Shown here piece after piece: positions 17,643-27,735 of a stretch of DNA of 64,000 nucleotides. This DNA comes from Clostridiaceae bacterium (GTDB taxonomy: Bacteria > Bacillota > Clostridia > CAYPLH01 > DUMO01). Position numbers and translations under genes: made by a program. The DNA is taken from assembly GCA_012839865.1 (NCBI GenBank), contig DUMO01000051.1, positions 62,001 to 126,000 on the forward strand. Reading direction: 5' to 3'. The notes beneath the pieces were generated by a model. The model made no database searches. It was given only the letters and a program-made list of their open reading frames with translations, and was not told where the DNA came from. Position 1 is the first letter of the stretch. Every line of letters starts with the position of its first letter.

Positions 17643-19931
17643 TTGAGTGTGAGAAAAATACAAAAGAAAAAAGGCGGTAACATATTTTCCGGTTTAGAGA
17701 ACGAAATAATCGGAATATTATTGTTGGGTACAGGGCTGCTCTTCGCCTTAAGTTTTTTTTATGAAGAAGCTGTAGGCATTTTCGGCAACTTTATCAGAAA
17801 TCTTTTTTTAGGCCTTATGGGCATGCCGGCTCTTCTGATTCCGTCATTCATCATTGTATATGCGATTTTTGTAATATTTAAGAAAAACAACCCCCTTATC
17901 AACAGGAGAATAATCTGTATTTTTGTATTGCTTTTATTGATATCCTGCATTCTTCACATAATTCACTGGAGCAGCTTTGAGGAAATTTATGAAAACAGAA
18001 CATTTTGGGGCTATATGTCCGTTGCATATGAGCATGGAAAAACTCTTGACAACGGAGGTTTGATAGGAGGCCTTGTCACAGCACCCCTTTTGAAAATGTT
18101 CTATGTTGCCGGTACTTCGGTTATTATCGGCACTTTTCTTGCCATTGATATAATTCTGCTTCTTGATATATCCCTGGTAAAATTGCTTATCAGCTTGAAA
18201 AATCGTATTGGCAATTACTTTAAAAATTTCGTGAACAGGCTCAAGAAAATTGATATTGCTGCAGGGGAAGGCATTGAAGGCAAAGCACCAGGAAAAAAGA
18301 AAACAGAGGCTAAAAAACAACCGGTTGAAGAATATAAAGATGCCTGGCTTTCTCAGGATGAGGAACCGGATCCTATTAATTTTTTCATGAAAGATATAAA
18401 AAATGATGTTGAAATTAATGTAAAGAAGGCGAAAAAACAGCCTGCGGAAGAGATTAAAGTCGACTTGAGCAGTCATCCCGGGTACAAGTTTCCTTCCTTT
18501 GACCTGCTGAATGAGCCTAATCAGGAAAATGCGGACATGAATGAAATCAGAAATGCAGCTCTGGAAGGTGCCCGAAAACTTGAGGAAACCCTTTCAAGCT
18601 TTGGCGTAAATGCCAAAGTCATAAATATCAGCCGGGGGCCTACAATTACCCGATATGAACTGCAGCCAAGTCCTGGAGTAAAAGTAAGCAGGATAGTCAA
18701 TCTTTCTGACGATATTTCCCTTAACCTGGCATCTATGGGAGTAAGAATAGAAGCGCCCATCCCCGGTAAGGCTGCAATTGGCATTGAAGTGCCTAATAAA
18801 GAAATTGCAACAGTTACTATAAGAGAGGTTCTTGAGTCGCCGGAATTTTCAAAACACCCTTCGAAACTGGCCTTTGCTTTAGGCAAGGATATTTCCGGTG
18901 AATGTATTGTCGCAGATATTGCAAAAATGCCCCATTTGCTTATAGCAGGCCAAACCGGTGCCGGAAAAAGCGTATGCATCAACAATTTGATTATAAGCAT
19001 TCTTTACAAGGCTGCTCCTGACGAAGTAAAACTTCTTCTAATTGACCCAAAAGTCGTGGAACTGGGAGTATACAACGGCATTCCACACCTTTTGATACCT
19101 GTTGTGACAGACCCGAAAAAAGCTGCAGGAGCATTAAACTGGGCAGTGCAGGAAATGGTTGACAGGTATAAGCTGTTTGCAGAAGAAGGCGTCAAGGATA
19201 TAAAAGGATACAATAATCTTATGATGCAAAACAGCCAGCAGTTATTGCCGCAAATAGTAATTATTATTGACGAGCTTGCAGATTTGATGATGGTTGCGCC
19301 AAATGACGTTGAAGATGCCATATGCAGGCTTACCCAGATGGCAAGGGCGGCAGGAATGCATCTGGTTATTGCAACCCAAAGGCCTTCTGTTGATGTTATT
19401 ACCGGTGTAATAAAAGCCAATATCCCTTCAAGAATTGCCTTTGCCGTAGCTTCACAGGTTGATTCAAGAACCATTCTTGATATGGCAGGGGCCGAGAAGC
19501 TGTTGGGTAAAGGTGACATGCTATTCCATCCTTCCGGCAAATCCAAGCCGGTAAGAATTCAAGGCGCTCTTGTTCTGGAAGATGAGATTGACAATGTAAT
19601 CAAGTTTGTCAAGGAGCAGGGAGAAACTCAATATGACAACAATATAATTGAAGAAATAGAATCCCAAAACGGACCTGCCGGTGAAGGCGACGATGATGCC
19701 GATGAATTACTGCCCGAAGTCATTGAAATGGTTGTTGATGCAGGTCAGGCATCTGTATCAATGGTTCAAAGAAGATTCAGGGTCGGTTACGCAAGAGCAG
19801 CAAGAATCATTGATCAAATGCAGCAGAGAGGTATTGTTGGAGGATTTGAAGGAAGCAAGCCCCGCCAGGTTTTGATTACAAAACAGCAACTGCAGGAGAT
19901 GAAACTGAAGGATGACGACCGGTTAAAATAG
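17643..19931 (+). CDS. spoIIIE: DNA translocase FtsK/SpoIIIE
   Basis: About 762 aa. Four to five N-terminal membrane helices (first ~170 residues) anchor it at the septum; a charged linker follows; then the motor with Walker A GQTGAGKSV, Walker B IIIDELADLMMV and RPSVDVITGVIKANIPSR; and a gamma winged-helix domain at the end (LLPEVIEMVVD to GGFEGSKPRQVLI) that reads oriented DNA motifs. It pumps the chromosome into the forespore and clears DNA at division. The frame opens at TTG 17574, but GGGGGTG six bases before TTG 17643 and normal N-terminal length favour 17643. Confidence 0.96.
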   Translation: MSVRKIQKKKGGNIFSGLENEIIGILLLGTGLLFALSFFYEEAVGIFGNFIRNLFLGLMGMPALLIPSFIIVYAIFVIFKKNNPLINRRIICIFVLLLLISCILHIIHWSSFEEIYENRTFWGYMSVAYEHGKTLDNGGLIGGLVTAPLLKMFYVAGTSVIIGTFLAIDIILLLDISLVKLLISLKNRIGNYFKNFVNRLKKIDIAAGEGIEGKAPGKKKTEAKKQPVEEYKDAWLSQDEEPDPINFFMKDIKNDVEINVKKAKKQPAEEIKVDLSSHPGYKFPSFDLLNEPNQENADMNEIRNAALEGARKLEETLSSFGVNAKVINISRGPTITRYELQPSPGVKVSRIVNLSDDISLNLASMGVRIEAPIPGKAAIGIEVPNKEIATVTIREVLESPEFSKHPSKLAFALGKDISGECIVADIAKMPHLLIAGQTGAGKSVCINNLIISILYKAAPDEVKLLLIDPKVVELGVYNGIPHLLIPVVTDPKKAAGALNWAVQEMVDRYKLFAEEGVKDIKGYNNLMMQNSQQLLPQIVIIIDELADLMMVAPNDVEDAICRLTQMARAAGMHLVIATQRPSVDVITGVIKANIPSRIAFAVASQVDSRTILDMAGAEKLLGKGDMLFHPSGKSKPVRIQGALVLEDEIDNVIKFVKEQGETQYDNNIIEEIESQNGPAGEGDDDADELLPEVIEMVVDAGQASVSMVQRRFRVGYARAARIIDQMQQRGIVGGFEGSKPRQVLITKQQLQEMKLKDDDRLK

Positions 19932-19957
19932 ATACGTTTTTTAAGGAGGGTAACAAC

Positions 19958-20869
19958 ATGTCTTTCTTTGTTGTTTTTGTATTAACCCTTATGTTTCTGT
20001 TTCTTTTATATACGCTTTACCGCTATTTCAGGAGAAGAACGATTGCTACTTTAATCACCCTTTGCGGGCAGGTTTTTATATTAACAATTGCAGTATTATG
20101 CCTTGCATATAAAATCAATGTGGTAAATATTCATCTTGTGGAACTGGGATATATAATTTTAGGTATTGCTGCACCGTTCATATTGCTGCTGTATGACTAT
20201 ATAACCATGATTTCAGACTTTAAACGCCAGGAATCTTTTGAAGGTCTTGTTCAAAGAGTTGTCAGGCCGGAAAAAAAGAAAGCAGACATTAGCAATATTA
20301 ACTCTATTTGCCGTGAGCAAACAGTAAGTGAATTACTCGATGACCTGAATATCTCTGACGAAAGCATAATAAGGAATATCAGACGGCATATCTTGCAAGC
20401 GCAGCTATACATCAATACAAAGAACTACAACAAGGCATACAGCATATACAAGCCAATTGTTTCGGTTATAAGCACAAGCCCCTCAATATATTACAACCTG
20501 GGAAATATATGTTTTTATCGGGAAAAATACAATGAAGCAATAAGCTGTTACAAAAAGGTAATCAATATTTATGAGGAATTGTATAAAGAATTCAAAACAA
20601 ACAAAATCAGAACCTTGAAGCATAAAAAGCGCAGCAGATATCTGGATATTTACAACAAGATTCAGGCAATAAAAAATCATGAATATAAAGTCTATTACAA
20701 TATTGGGAATTGCCTTGCAAAATTGAACCGGTTCAGTGAGGCCAGAGAATACTACTCCATGGCTTCGGAGCTAAACCCGGAATTCGAGGAGGCAAAGCAA
20801 AATATAGCATTTTGCCTATCCGGCGGCGGGAAGGAAGACTCTCTTTTGCAGCAGAAAAACAAGGTATGA
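19958..20869 (+). CDS. Membrane-anchored TPR protein
   Basis: A 303 aa protein with three N-terminal hydrophobic segments (~residues 1-85) and a cytoplasmic part with two to three TPR-like units (YYNLGNICFYREKYNEAISC; YYNIGNCLAKLNRFSEAREY) separated by a basic insert. TPRs mediate protein contacts; the partner is unknown. GGAGGG precedes the ATG, 26 bases after spoIIIE, so it is likely cotranscribed with it. Confidence 0.75.
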   Translation: MSFFVVFVLTLMFLFLLYTLYRYFRRRTIATLITLCGQVFILTIAVLCLAYKINVVNIHLVELGYIILGIAAPFILLLYDYITMISDFKRQESFEGLVQRVVRPEKKKADISNINSICREQTVSELLDDLNISDESIIRNIRRHILQAQLYINTKNYNKAYSIYKPIVSVISTSPSIYYNLGNICFYREKYNEAISCYKKVINIYEELYKEFKTNKIRTLKHKKRSRYLDIYNKIQAIKNHEYKVYYNIGNCLAKLNRFSEAREYYSMASELNPEFEEAKQNIAFCLSGGGKEDSLLQQKNKV

Positions 20870-20953
20870 GTTGCTTTATGAATTCGTCTGAACAAATACT
20901 CTAATCTGACTACACTGAACATTAAGCAAAAGTACCTTAATTACATAATGTTC

Positions 20954-20982
20954 TTGACACAATTTTTAAAAAAGTTTAAAAT
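20954..20982 (+). promoter_or_regulatory. Sigma-A promoter for rny
   Basis: TTGACA (20954-20959), 17 bp, TAAAAT (20977-20982). This gives a ~165 base untranslated leader for RNase Y. Confidence 0.65.
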
Positions 20983-21153
20983 TAACCTATGCTATGTACA
21001 ATATAGTCCAATGTATCAGAAATGGTACAAGGACATGCAACGCATGCTTATTTTGCTTCCAGCTTGAATGAAATATTTGGCAAACCGCAAGCTTTAAAAA
21101 ATAAAGAAATGATCGTTATATAGTACGCTATTACTGGTCATTGAAAACTAAAT

Positions 21154-22746
21154 ATGGAGGTGAGTGTTATTTCGGGTTTTTTTATCGCAGCTGCAGTAGG
21201 CATAGTTGGCTTAATAATTACCGTTGCCGCCTCTATTTTTGCTTATTCATTCGGAGTGCGCAAGGGTATAGAACATAGAAAAAAAGTGGCTGAAGCTGAA
21301 ATAGGAAGTGCAGAAGAGGAAGCTAAAAGAATCTTGGTCGAAGCACAAAAAGTAGCAGAAAACAAGAAAAGAGAGGTCCTACTTCAGGCAAAGGAAGAAA
21401 TTCATAAAAGCAGGATTGAACTGGAAAGGGAAATCAGGGATAGGAGAAATGAAATTCAGCGCCTGGAGAGAAGGCTGGTTCAAAAAGAAGAAACTCTTGA
21501 CAGAAAGATGTCATCTTTCGAACAAAAAGAAGAGCAAATTAATAAGAAAACCAGAGAAATCCAAGCATTACAGGATGAAATAAGCGATCTTCACAGACAG
21601 AAGATCCAAGAGCTTGAGAGAATTTCAGGTCTTTCAACGGACGAAGCAAAGGAATATCTCTTACGAAGCGTTGAAAACGAAGTAAAACATGAAGCTGCAA
21701 TTCTTATAAAGGATATTGAAGCCAAAGCAAAGGAAGAAGCTGAAAAGAAAGCTAAAGAAATAATTTCCTGTGCAATTCAAAAATGCGCTGCAGATCATGT
21801 ATCAGAAATTACAGTTTCAGTTGTTCCGCTTCCAAATGATGAAATGAAAGGAAGAATCATTGGAAGGGAAGGCAGAAACATCAGAACTCTTGAGACATTA
21901 ACCGGAATTGATCTAATAATAGATGACACTCCGGAAGCTGTTATTTTATCAGGTTTTGATTCAATTAGAAGGGAAATAGCCAGGATAGCCCTTGAAAAAC
22001 TCATAATTGACGGTAGAATTCACCCCGCACGTATTGAAGAAATGGTTGAAAAAGCAAGAAAAGAAGTTGAGAATACAATCAAAACGGAAGGTGAAAACGC
22101 AACCTTCGAAACCGGTGTTCACGGGTTGCATCCTGAACTAATAAAACTTCTTGGAAAACTAAAGTACAGGACAAGTTACGGTCAGAATGTTCTTAGTCAT
22201 TCAATTGAAGTGGCTCATCTTGCAGGTTTGATAGCAGCAGAACTGGATGAAGATGTAGTGATGGCCAAAAGAGCCGGACTGCTCCATGACATAGGTAAAG
22301 CTGTTGACCACGAGGTGGAGGGATCCCACGTAAATATTGGCGCAGAGCTTGCCAAAAAATATAAGGAGAACCCCATTGTTGTCAATGCAATACTTTCACA
22401 TCACGGAGATGTAGAAACTACATCAATTATAGGAGTTTTCGTACAGGCTGCGGATACTATCTCTGCAGCAAGGCCCGGGGCAAGAAGAGAAACGCTGGAA
22501 TCTTATATAAAGCGTCTTGAAAAACTCGAGGAAATTGCAAATTCATTCAGCGGGGTAGAGAAATCTTATGCCATACAGGCAGGAAGAGAAGTCAGGATTA
22601 TTGTTAAACCTGAAGATGTTTCGGATGATGATATTGTGCTAATGGCACGAAATATTGTTAAGAAAATTGAAGAAGAGCTGGATTACCCAGGACAGATTAA
22701 AGTTAACGTGATCAGGGAAACCAGGTCTGTTGAGTATGCAAAATAA
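21154..22746 (+). CDS. rny: Ribonuclease Y
   Basis: About 525-530 aa endoribonuclease that initiates mRNA decay. Parts in order: N-terminal membrane helix, long charged coiled coil (~30-200), KH domain ([19 protein letters not shown]), HD domain with [17 protein letters not shown], and the RNase Y C-terminus. ATG 21154 has no ribosome site; a strong GGAGGTG (21156-21162) lies inside the called frame, six bases before an ATT at 21169 (Ile-Ser-Gly-Phe-Phe), so the real start may be the non-standard AUU. Next to ymdB and spoVS, as in other spore formers. Confidence 0.95.
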   Translation: MEVSVISGFFIAAAVGIVGLIITVAASIFAYSFGVRKGIEHRKKVAEAEIGSAEEEAKRILVEAQKVAENKKREVLLQAKEEIHKSRIELEREIRDRRNEIQRLERRLVQKEETLDRKMSSFEQKEEQINKKTREIQALQDEISDLHRQKIQELERISGLSTDEAKEYLLRSVENEVKHEAAILIKDIEAKAKEEAEKKAKEIISCAIQKCAADHVSEITVSVVPLPNDEMKGRIIGREGRNIRTLETLTGIDLIIDDTPEAVILSGFDSIRREIARIALEKLIIDGRIHPARIEEMVEKARKEVENTIKTEGENATFETGVHGLHPELIKLLGKLKYRTSYGQNVLSHSIEVAHLAGLIAAELDEDVVMAKRAGLLHDIGKAVDHEVEGSHVNIGAELAKKYKENPIVVNAILSHHGDVETTSIIGVFVQAADTISAARPGARRETLESYIKRLEKLEEIANSFSGVEKSYAIQAGREVRIIVKPEDVSDDDIVLMARNIVKKIEEELDYPGQIKVNVIRETRSVEYAK

Positions 22747-22837
22747 GCTTTGTACTTAATAGTATAGGTATCATGAATTTATTACGGCTAAAAGTACAAA
22801 TCAGCTTGCTGAAAATTCTTACTGATCTAAAATGTAG

Positions 22838-22859
22838 AAAGCGTGGAAACACGCTTTTT
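22838..22859 (+). terminator. Terminator of rny
   Basis: AAAGCGTG, loop GAAA, CACGCTTTTT. Perfect 8 bp stem with a tetraloop and short T-run. Confidence 0.85.
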
Positions 22860-22953
22860 CATTTTAGTTTTGTTTTTAAAACCATGATTTCCCTGATAGA
22901 ATAATAGTGAATACTTTTATTAGCCTTTTCCTGATTAGAATGGAGGAAAAAAT

Positions 22954-23733
22954 TTGAATGTTTTGTTTATAGGAGATGTAGTAGGAAATCCCGGGCGCAG
23001 GGCAATCAAGGAACTGTTGCCGGAATTAAAGCGTGAATACTCAATCGATTTTTGTATTGCGAACGGCGAAAATGCTGCAGGGGGCAGCGGAATAACATAT
23101 GTTGTTGCCCAGGAATTATACAAATCTGGTATAGATGCCATCACTATGGGGAATCATGTGTGGTCCAAGAAAGAGATTTTCAGTTTTATAGAAAGCGATA
23201 CCAAAATTATCAGACCTGCAAACTATCTAGAAGGATTGCCGGGTAAAGGGTCCGCAGTCATCAGTAATAATAACGGTAAAATCGGAATAATTAATTTAAT
23301 GGGAAGAATATATATGGAGCCTGTTGAATGCCCTTTCCGGACAGCCGACAAGGAAGTGGAGATTTTAAAAAACAGTGTCCGCATAATCATTGTTGATATG
23401 CATGCGGAAGCAACATCTGAAAAAACAGCCCTTGCCTGGTACCTTGACGGGAAAGTAAGCGGTGTTATAGGCACCCATACACATGTTCAAACTGCAGATG
23501 AAAGAATATTGCCCTTTGGCACAGGTTTTATAACAGATGTTGGGATGACGGGGCCATATGAAGGAATTATCGGTGTTAAACGAAATACAGTTATAGAAAA
23601 ATTCATTACGTTCATGCCTGCCCGTTTTGAACTGGAAAAAGGCAAAATACAACTGAACGCTGTTGTCCTGGAAATAGACGATTCCACCGGCAAAACCATT
23701 GAGATGCATCGAATAATGAAAATAATTGATTGA
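22954..23733 (+). CDS. ymdB: YmdB-family metallophosphoesterase
   Basis: A 259 aa di-metal phosphodiesterase; B. subtilis YmdB hydrolyses 2',3'-cyclic nucleotides and influences biofilm and RNase Y-linked RNA decay. Metal motifs: FIGDVVGNPGRR, ANGENAAGGSG, MGNHVW, DMHAEATSEK and IGTHTHVQTADE. Start is TTG with GGAGGAAAAAA in front. Family length normal. Confidence 0.94.
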   Translation: MNVLFIGDVVGNPGRRAIKELLPELKREYSIDFCIANGENAAGGSGITYVVAQELYKSGIDAITMGNHVWSKKEIFSFIESDTKIIRPANYLEGLPGKGSAVISNNNGKIGIINLMGRIYMEPVECPFRTADKEVEILKNSVRIIIVDMHAEATSEKTALAWYLDGKVSGVIGTHTHVQTADERILPFGTGFITDVGMTGPYEGIIGVKRNTVIEKFITFMPARFELEKGKIQLNAVVLEIDDSTGKTIEMHRIMKIID

Positions 23734-23857
23734 CAGAAAGAAAAAGGACGTTTCCTGCTAAATAACATTCTATCATATAGGATTTTTAACGAAAAAGAAG
23801 GAATTTGATTATTTGTGCAGAATTATAGAGTCATAAAGCAATTTTGGGGGTCTTTAA

Positions 23858-24130
23858 ATGGAAATGTTAAAAGTCTCTGCAAAATCAAACCCAAACTCTA
23901 TAGCAGGTGCCCTTGCCGGTGTTATTAGAGAGAAAGGGGTTGCTTATGTCCAGGCTATAGGGGCTGGGGCACTGAATCAGGCAATTAAGGCAATTGCAAT
24001 TGTTAGAGGTTTTTTGTCTCCTTCTGGTTATGACCTGGTATTTATACCAGCTTTTACCGAGGTTATAATTGACGGTCAGGAAAAAACAGCAATCAAGCTC
24101 ATAGTGGAGCCCAGAGACAGGAGAAAATAA
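23858..24130 (+). CDS. spoVS: Stage V sporulation protein S
   Basis: A 90 aa Alba-like protein. The whole sequence is the canonical SpoVS fold: VSAKSNPNSIAGALAGVIRE, AIGAGALNQAIKAIAI, VFIPAFTEVIIDGQEKTAI. It acts in stage V coat assembly and cell-cycle timing. GGGGG lies about ten bases before ATG. Confidence 0.96.
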   Translation: MEMLKVSAKSNPNSIAGALAGVIREKGVAYVQAIGAGALNQAIKAIAIVRGFLSPSGYDLVFIPAFTEVIIDGQEKTAIKLIVEPRDRRK

Positions 24131-24248
24131 TTAATAATTTGCACCCTCATCCCGTCCCTTATAATATTATGCCTGAAAACAGGAGAGAAAGAGTTGTTTA
24201 TTATCTTGTAAAGTGATTTTTTATTTTGCTAATGTCAAAAGTAAGCGT

Positions 24249-24275
24249 AAGCATATTAGATATATGCTTTTTTTA
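24249..24275 (+). terminator. Terminator after spoVS
   Basis: AAGCATAT, loop TAGAT, ATATGCTT followed by a T-run. Confidence 0.75.
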
Positions 24276-24442
24276 TTTTAGAGGCATTTCAAGTGTTGCA
24301 TCTTTGTGGTAAAATAAACTCATTGATTCAGGTATCAGGAGTTTATTTGCCAATGAAGAAAACTTTTTATTATATTCCGGATAAAATAAATCACAAAATA
24401 ATACATACAGAATATCAAAAGAATTTGGAAGTTGATATAAGA

Positions 24443-26134
24443 ATGAAAAATATATCAATGCTAAAAATTGCCGTGTCTATAATTTTATTGCTGATTATTG
24501 CAATCAACTGCACATTGGCTGCAGGGTGCAATTTTTCATTGGATATTATTGAGCAGAGTGATAATTCAAATAATATAAATTCTCCTGGTGAAAATATTAT
24601 TGACAGAGGTCCGGTCAACGGGGGTACATTAAATATGTTCAGTACAGTTCCGGACACCCTAAACCCATTGCTTACAAACAATATTCATGTTCATAATTTT
24701 TCAGCATTGATTTTTGAAAGCCTGGTAAAACTTGACTCTGCCCAAAATCCCGTGCCTTATCTTGCTGAAAATTGGGAAGTTTCTGATAATGCCCTGGAAT
24801 GGATTTTTCATTTGAGAAAAAATGTTTTGTGGCATAATGGAGACAGCTTTACCGCAAGTGATGTAAAATACTCTTTTGATATTATAAAAAGCAGTTTTTC
24901 AAATTCAGTTTATAATATAAATGTCCGGAACGTCAAAAACTGTGAAATTTTAGATGAAAATACAATAAAGTTCACACTTTTCGTACCTGATTCATTCACT
25001 GCCGAGAAAATGAATTTTCCGGTTATTTCAGAAAAGCATTATGGCGGACTTGGAGAAATAAAATCAGCAGGCATGATTACACCGGTGGGAACAGGTCCTT
25101 ATAAATTTGAGTCCATGGAAAAGGATGAATTAATTATACTCAAGGCTAATCCGGACTGGTGGAATCGAAAGGAAACAGGCAGCTTTGCTGCAACACCGTA
25201 CATTTCTTTTGTCAACATAAAATTATATGAAACCAAAGAAGATATATATAACGCTTTTGAGTCAAAAAATGTGGATTTCATACCTGTGCAAAAAGATCAG
25301 AGCTACAAATATCATGGACGTACGGATATTAACATATACAAATTCCCGGGCAGGAATTTTGAGTTTATTGCTTTTAATCTGTCCAACCCTGTATTGTCCG
25401 ACATCAATGTAAGAAAAGCCATCTCTTATGCAATAGACAGGTTTGATATTATGAAAAATGTGCTGCCTGATAAAGTGTTGCTTTCCGATATACCTGTAAT
25501 TCCTGGTACATGGTTGAATGAGGGGATTTCCATTGATTACCGTTATCCGGACAAGGCTGTTGAAGTTCTGGAAAACAGCGGGTGGAGGCTAAGCAGCAAC
25601 AGGTGGAGCAAGTATATGAACGGCAGGACCTACTACCTTGATTTTGAATTGGTTGTTAATGAAGATAATTCAGACAGGCTTATTGTGGCTAAAAAAATTC
25701 AGGAGCAGTTAAAGGACATTGGAATCAATATAAGTATCAAGGAATTGAGCTGGGATGAAAAAATGAAAAATATAAATAACAAGAAATTTGATATGGCTTT
25801 CATGGGGGTCTATATAAGCCGTTGTCCTGATATGTCTTTCCTCTATTCATCCCAAAAAAGGTATGCCAGAGAAGAGGAAGCATACAATGTTACCGGATAT
25901 GAAAACATTGATGTAGACAACTATCTCAACAAGATTTTAACCGAACTTGACCCAATGAAAAAAAAGGCATACTTTATAAATATGAAACAGATAATTTCTG
26001 AAGAATTGCCTTATATTGGCCTGTATTTTTATTATGATACAATAATTTATCATAAAAATATAAGGGGTGTTTCCAATCCCCATGTATGGGATCCTTTAAT
26101 GAATATTCCCGAGTGGTATATACCGGGGTATTAA
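24443..26134 (+). CDS. Peptide/solute ABC transporter substrate-binding lipoprotein (family 5)
   Basis: About 563 aa. The N-terminus is a lipoprotein signal (basic start, hydrophobic core, LAAGC lipobox), so the start is probably ATG 24443 although the frame opens at 24293. The mature part is an OppA/DppA-type family 5 binding protein: PDTLNPLLTNN, YLAENWEVSDN, WHNGDSFTASDVKYSF, VGTGPYKFE, DINVRKAISYAIDR. It would bind oligopeptides or nickel or sugars outside the membrane. No permease or ATPase genes lie next to it, so it must share a transporter encoded elsewhere or act as a sensor. Confidence 0.88.
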   Translation: MKNISMLKIAVSIILLLIIAINCTLAAGCNFSLDIIEQSDNSNNINSPGENIIDRGPVNGGTLNMFSTVPDTLNPLLTNNIHVHNFSALIFESLVKLDSAQNPVPYLAENWEVSDNALEWIFHLRKNVLWHNGDSFTASDVKYSFDIIKSSFSNSVYNINVRNVKNCEILDENTIKFTLFVPDSFTAEKMNFPVISEKHYGGLGEIKSAGMITPVGTGPYKFESMEKDELIILKANPDWWNRKETGSFAATPYISFVNIKLYETKEDIYNAFESKNVDFIPVQKDQSYKYHGRTDINIYKFPGRNFEFIAFNLSNPVLSDINVRKAISYAIDRFDIMKNVLPDKVLLSDIPVIPGTWLNEGISIDYRYPDKAVEVLENSGWRLSSNRWSKYMNGRTYYLDFELVVNEDNSDRLIVAKKIQEQLKDIGINISIKELSWDEKMKNINNKKFDMAFMGVYISRCPDMSFLYSSQKRYAREEEAYNVTGYENIDVDNYLNKILTELDPMKKKAYFINMKQIISEELPYIGLYFYYDTIIYHKNIRGVSNPHVWDPLMNIPEWYIPGY

Positions 26135-26213
26135 TGTCTTTTAATAAACTTTGGCTAATTGCAGCATCAGAACTTATGGTTCATGAAATACTATACCTGA
26201 TTGGGGTTTATGC

Positions 26214-26242
26214 TTTACAGTTTAAACAAGACAGTTTATAAT
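26214..26242 (+). promoter_or_regulatory. Sigma-A promoter for lspA-rluD
   Basis: TTTACA (26214-26219), 17 bp, TATAAT (26237-26242). Predicted RNA start near 26249 falls in the left arm of the hairpin described next. Confidence 0.7.
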
Positions 26243-26244
26243 AG

Positions 26245-26290
26245 GATTATCTCCCAGGAAGGATTGAATTGGCTTTACTGGGAGATAATC
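26245..26290 (+). promoter_or_regulatory. Perfect 13-bp leader hairpin upstream of lspA
   Basis: GATTATCTCCCAG (26245-26257) and CTGGGAGATAATC (26278-26290) are exact inverted repeats around a 20-base loop, at the 5' end of the predicted lspA transcript. No T-run follows, so it is not a plain terminator; an mRNA-stabilising stem or an operator are options. Confidence 0.6.
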
Positions 26291-26325
26291 ATGTTAGGTT
26301 CTTTTGTTCCGGAATCACAGAAAGG

Positions 26326-26799
26326 ATGATTAGATTGATATGGGCTGCTATAATAGTTTTAATTATAGCTTTGGATCAGATATCAAAGTTGATAGTGATT
26401 AATAACATGGAATTGGGGCAGAATATAGTAATTATCAAAAACTTTTTTCACCTGACATACTGGGAAAACAGTGGAGCTGCCTGGGGTATTTTCAAGAACG
26501 GAGCCTTGGTGTTTATTCCCTTGAATCTGATATTGTCAGCAGTTTTGGCATATATTTTGATCAATTCAAAATCCAACTATTTAAGATTTTCTCTTTCCCT
26601 AATTATAGGAGGAGCTCTGGGAAATGTTATTGATCGGATATTCAGAAACGGAAAGGTTGTGGATTTTCTAAGTTTTAATATTCTGGGATATGATTATCCG
26701 ATATTTAACATTGCTGATTCCTTTATAGTAATCGGCACTATTTTCCTGGCTTATTACTTGCTGTTTATATACAAGGAAAAGGATAAAATAATAAGTTAA
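26326..26799 (+). CDS. lspA: Lipoprotein signal peptidase (signal peptidase II)
   Basis: About 157 aa aspartyl protease with four membrane helices that cleaves prolipoproteins after lipid attachment. Catalytic motifs: GNVIDR and FNIADS, each carrying an active-site Asp; also LDQISKL and WENSGAAWG. The frame opens at TTG 26269 inside the leader hairpin; the family's N-terminus fits ATG 26326. It is 11 bases from rluD. Substrates in this window would include the binding lipoprotein at 24443 and the one at 49153. Confidence 0.93.
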   Translation: MIRLIWAAIIVLIIALDQISKLIVINNMELGQNIVIIKNFFHLTYWENSGAAWGIFKNGALVFIPLNLILSAVLAYILINSKSNYLRFSLSLIIGGALGNVIDRIFRNGKVVDFLSFNILGYDYPIFNIADSFIVIGTIFLAYYLLFIYKEKDKIIS

Positions 26800-26810
26800 C
26801 CGGAGTAAAC

Positions 26811-27722
26811 ATGGATACGTTTAATTTTATGGCAGATGATGACGGCCAGAGAATTGATGTATGGCTGGCGAAACATATGGAGGACCATTCCCGGTCCCAT
26901 ATACAAAAACTGATTCAAACCGGCCAGGTAATGGTTAATGGTATTATTGTCAAATCCAATTATAAAGTCAGAAAAGGCGATAATATCAACATCTCGGTAC
27001 CGGAAGCCCAAATACTGAACGTAGAACCGGAAAATATTGAAATTGACATACTTTATGAGGACGATGACATTATTGTTGTCAACAAGCCAAAAAACATGGT
27101 GGTGCACCCTGCAGCCGGCAATTTCTCAGGAACCCTTGTAAATGCTCTTTTATCCCATTGCAAGGATTCCCTTTCGGATATAAACGGTATAATAAGACCC
27201 GGTATAGTGCACAGGATTGACAAGGATACAACCGGGGTCCTTGTTGTGGCGAAAAACAACAGAGCCCATGAAGTGCTGTCCCAAAAGCTTAAAAATCATG
27301 ATATTGTAAGAGTATATGAAGCCATAGCCGACGGTGTTATAAAAGAAGATGAAGCGACAATTGATGCACCAATAGGAAGACATCCGACAGATAGAAAGAA
27401 AATGGCTGTCAATGTAAAAAACAGCAGGGAAGCTACAACCCATTTCAAGGTACTGGAACGTTTTCCCAAGCACACTTATATCGAATGCAGGCTTGAAACC
27501 GGAAGAACGCATCAGATAAGAGTTCACATGGCATATATAGGACATCCTCTTCTAGGGGACAAGGTTTATGGAAAAAAGAAACAGCCCTTTGACCTGGAGG
27601 GACAGGTTCTACATGCAAAGGTGCTGGGGTTTGAACACCCCATAAGCGGAAAATACATGGAGTTTACGGCAGAATTGCCTGAATACTTCAAGGATATATT
27701 GAGAGATTTTAGAGGACGGTAA
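26811..27722 (+). CDS. rluD: RluD-family 23S rRNA pseudouridine synthase
   Basis: A 303 aa RluA/RluD-type enzyme. An N-terminal S4 domain (RIDVWLAKHMEDHSRSHIQK) precedes the catalytic domain with motif HRIDKDTTGVLVVAKN (catalytic Asp), RTHQIRVHMAYIGHPLLGD and KVYG. It probably isomerises uridines in helix 69 of 23S rRNA; the exact site is inferred. CGGAG precedes ATG and the gene follows lspA closely, as is common in Firmicutes. Confidence 0.92.
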   Translation: MDTFNFMADDDGQRIDVWLAKHMEDHSRSHIQKLIQTGQVMVNGIIVKSNYKVRKGDNINISVPEAQILNVEPENIEIDILYEDDDIIVVNKPKNMVVHPAAGNFSGTLVNALLSHCKDSLSDINGIIRPGIVHRIDKDTTGVLVVAKNNRAHEVLSQKLKNHDIVRVYEAIADGVIKEDEATIDAPIGRHPTDRKKMAVNVKNSREATTHFKVLERFPKHTYIECRLETGRTHQIRVHMAYIGHPLLGDKVYGKKKQPFDLEGQVLHAKVLGFEHPISGKYMEFTAELPEYFKDILRDFRGR

Positions 27723-27735
27723 TGAAAACTGTATT

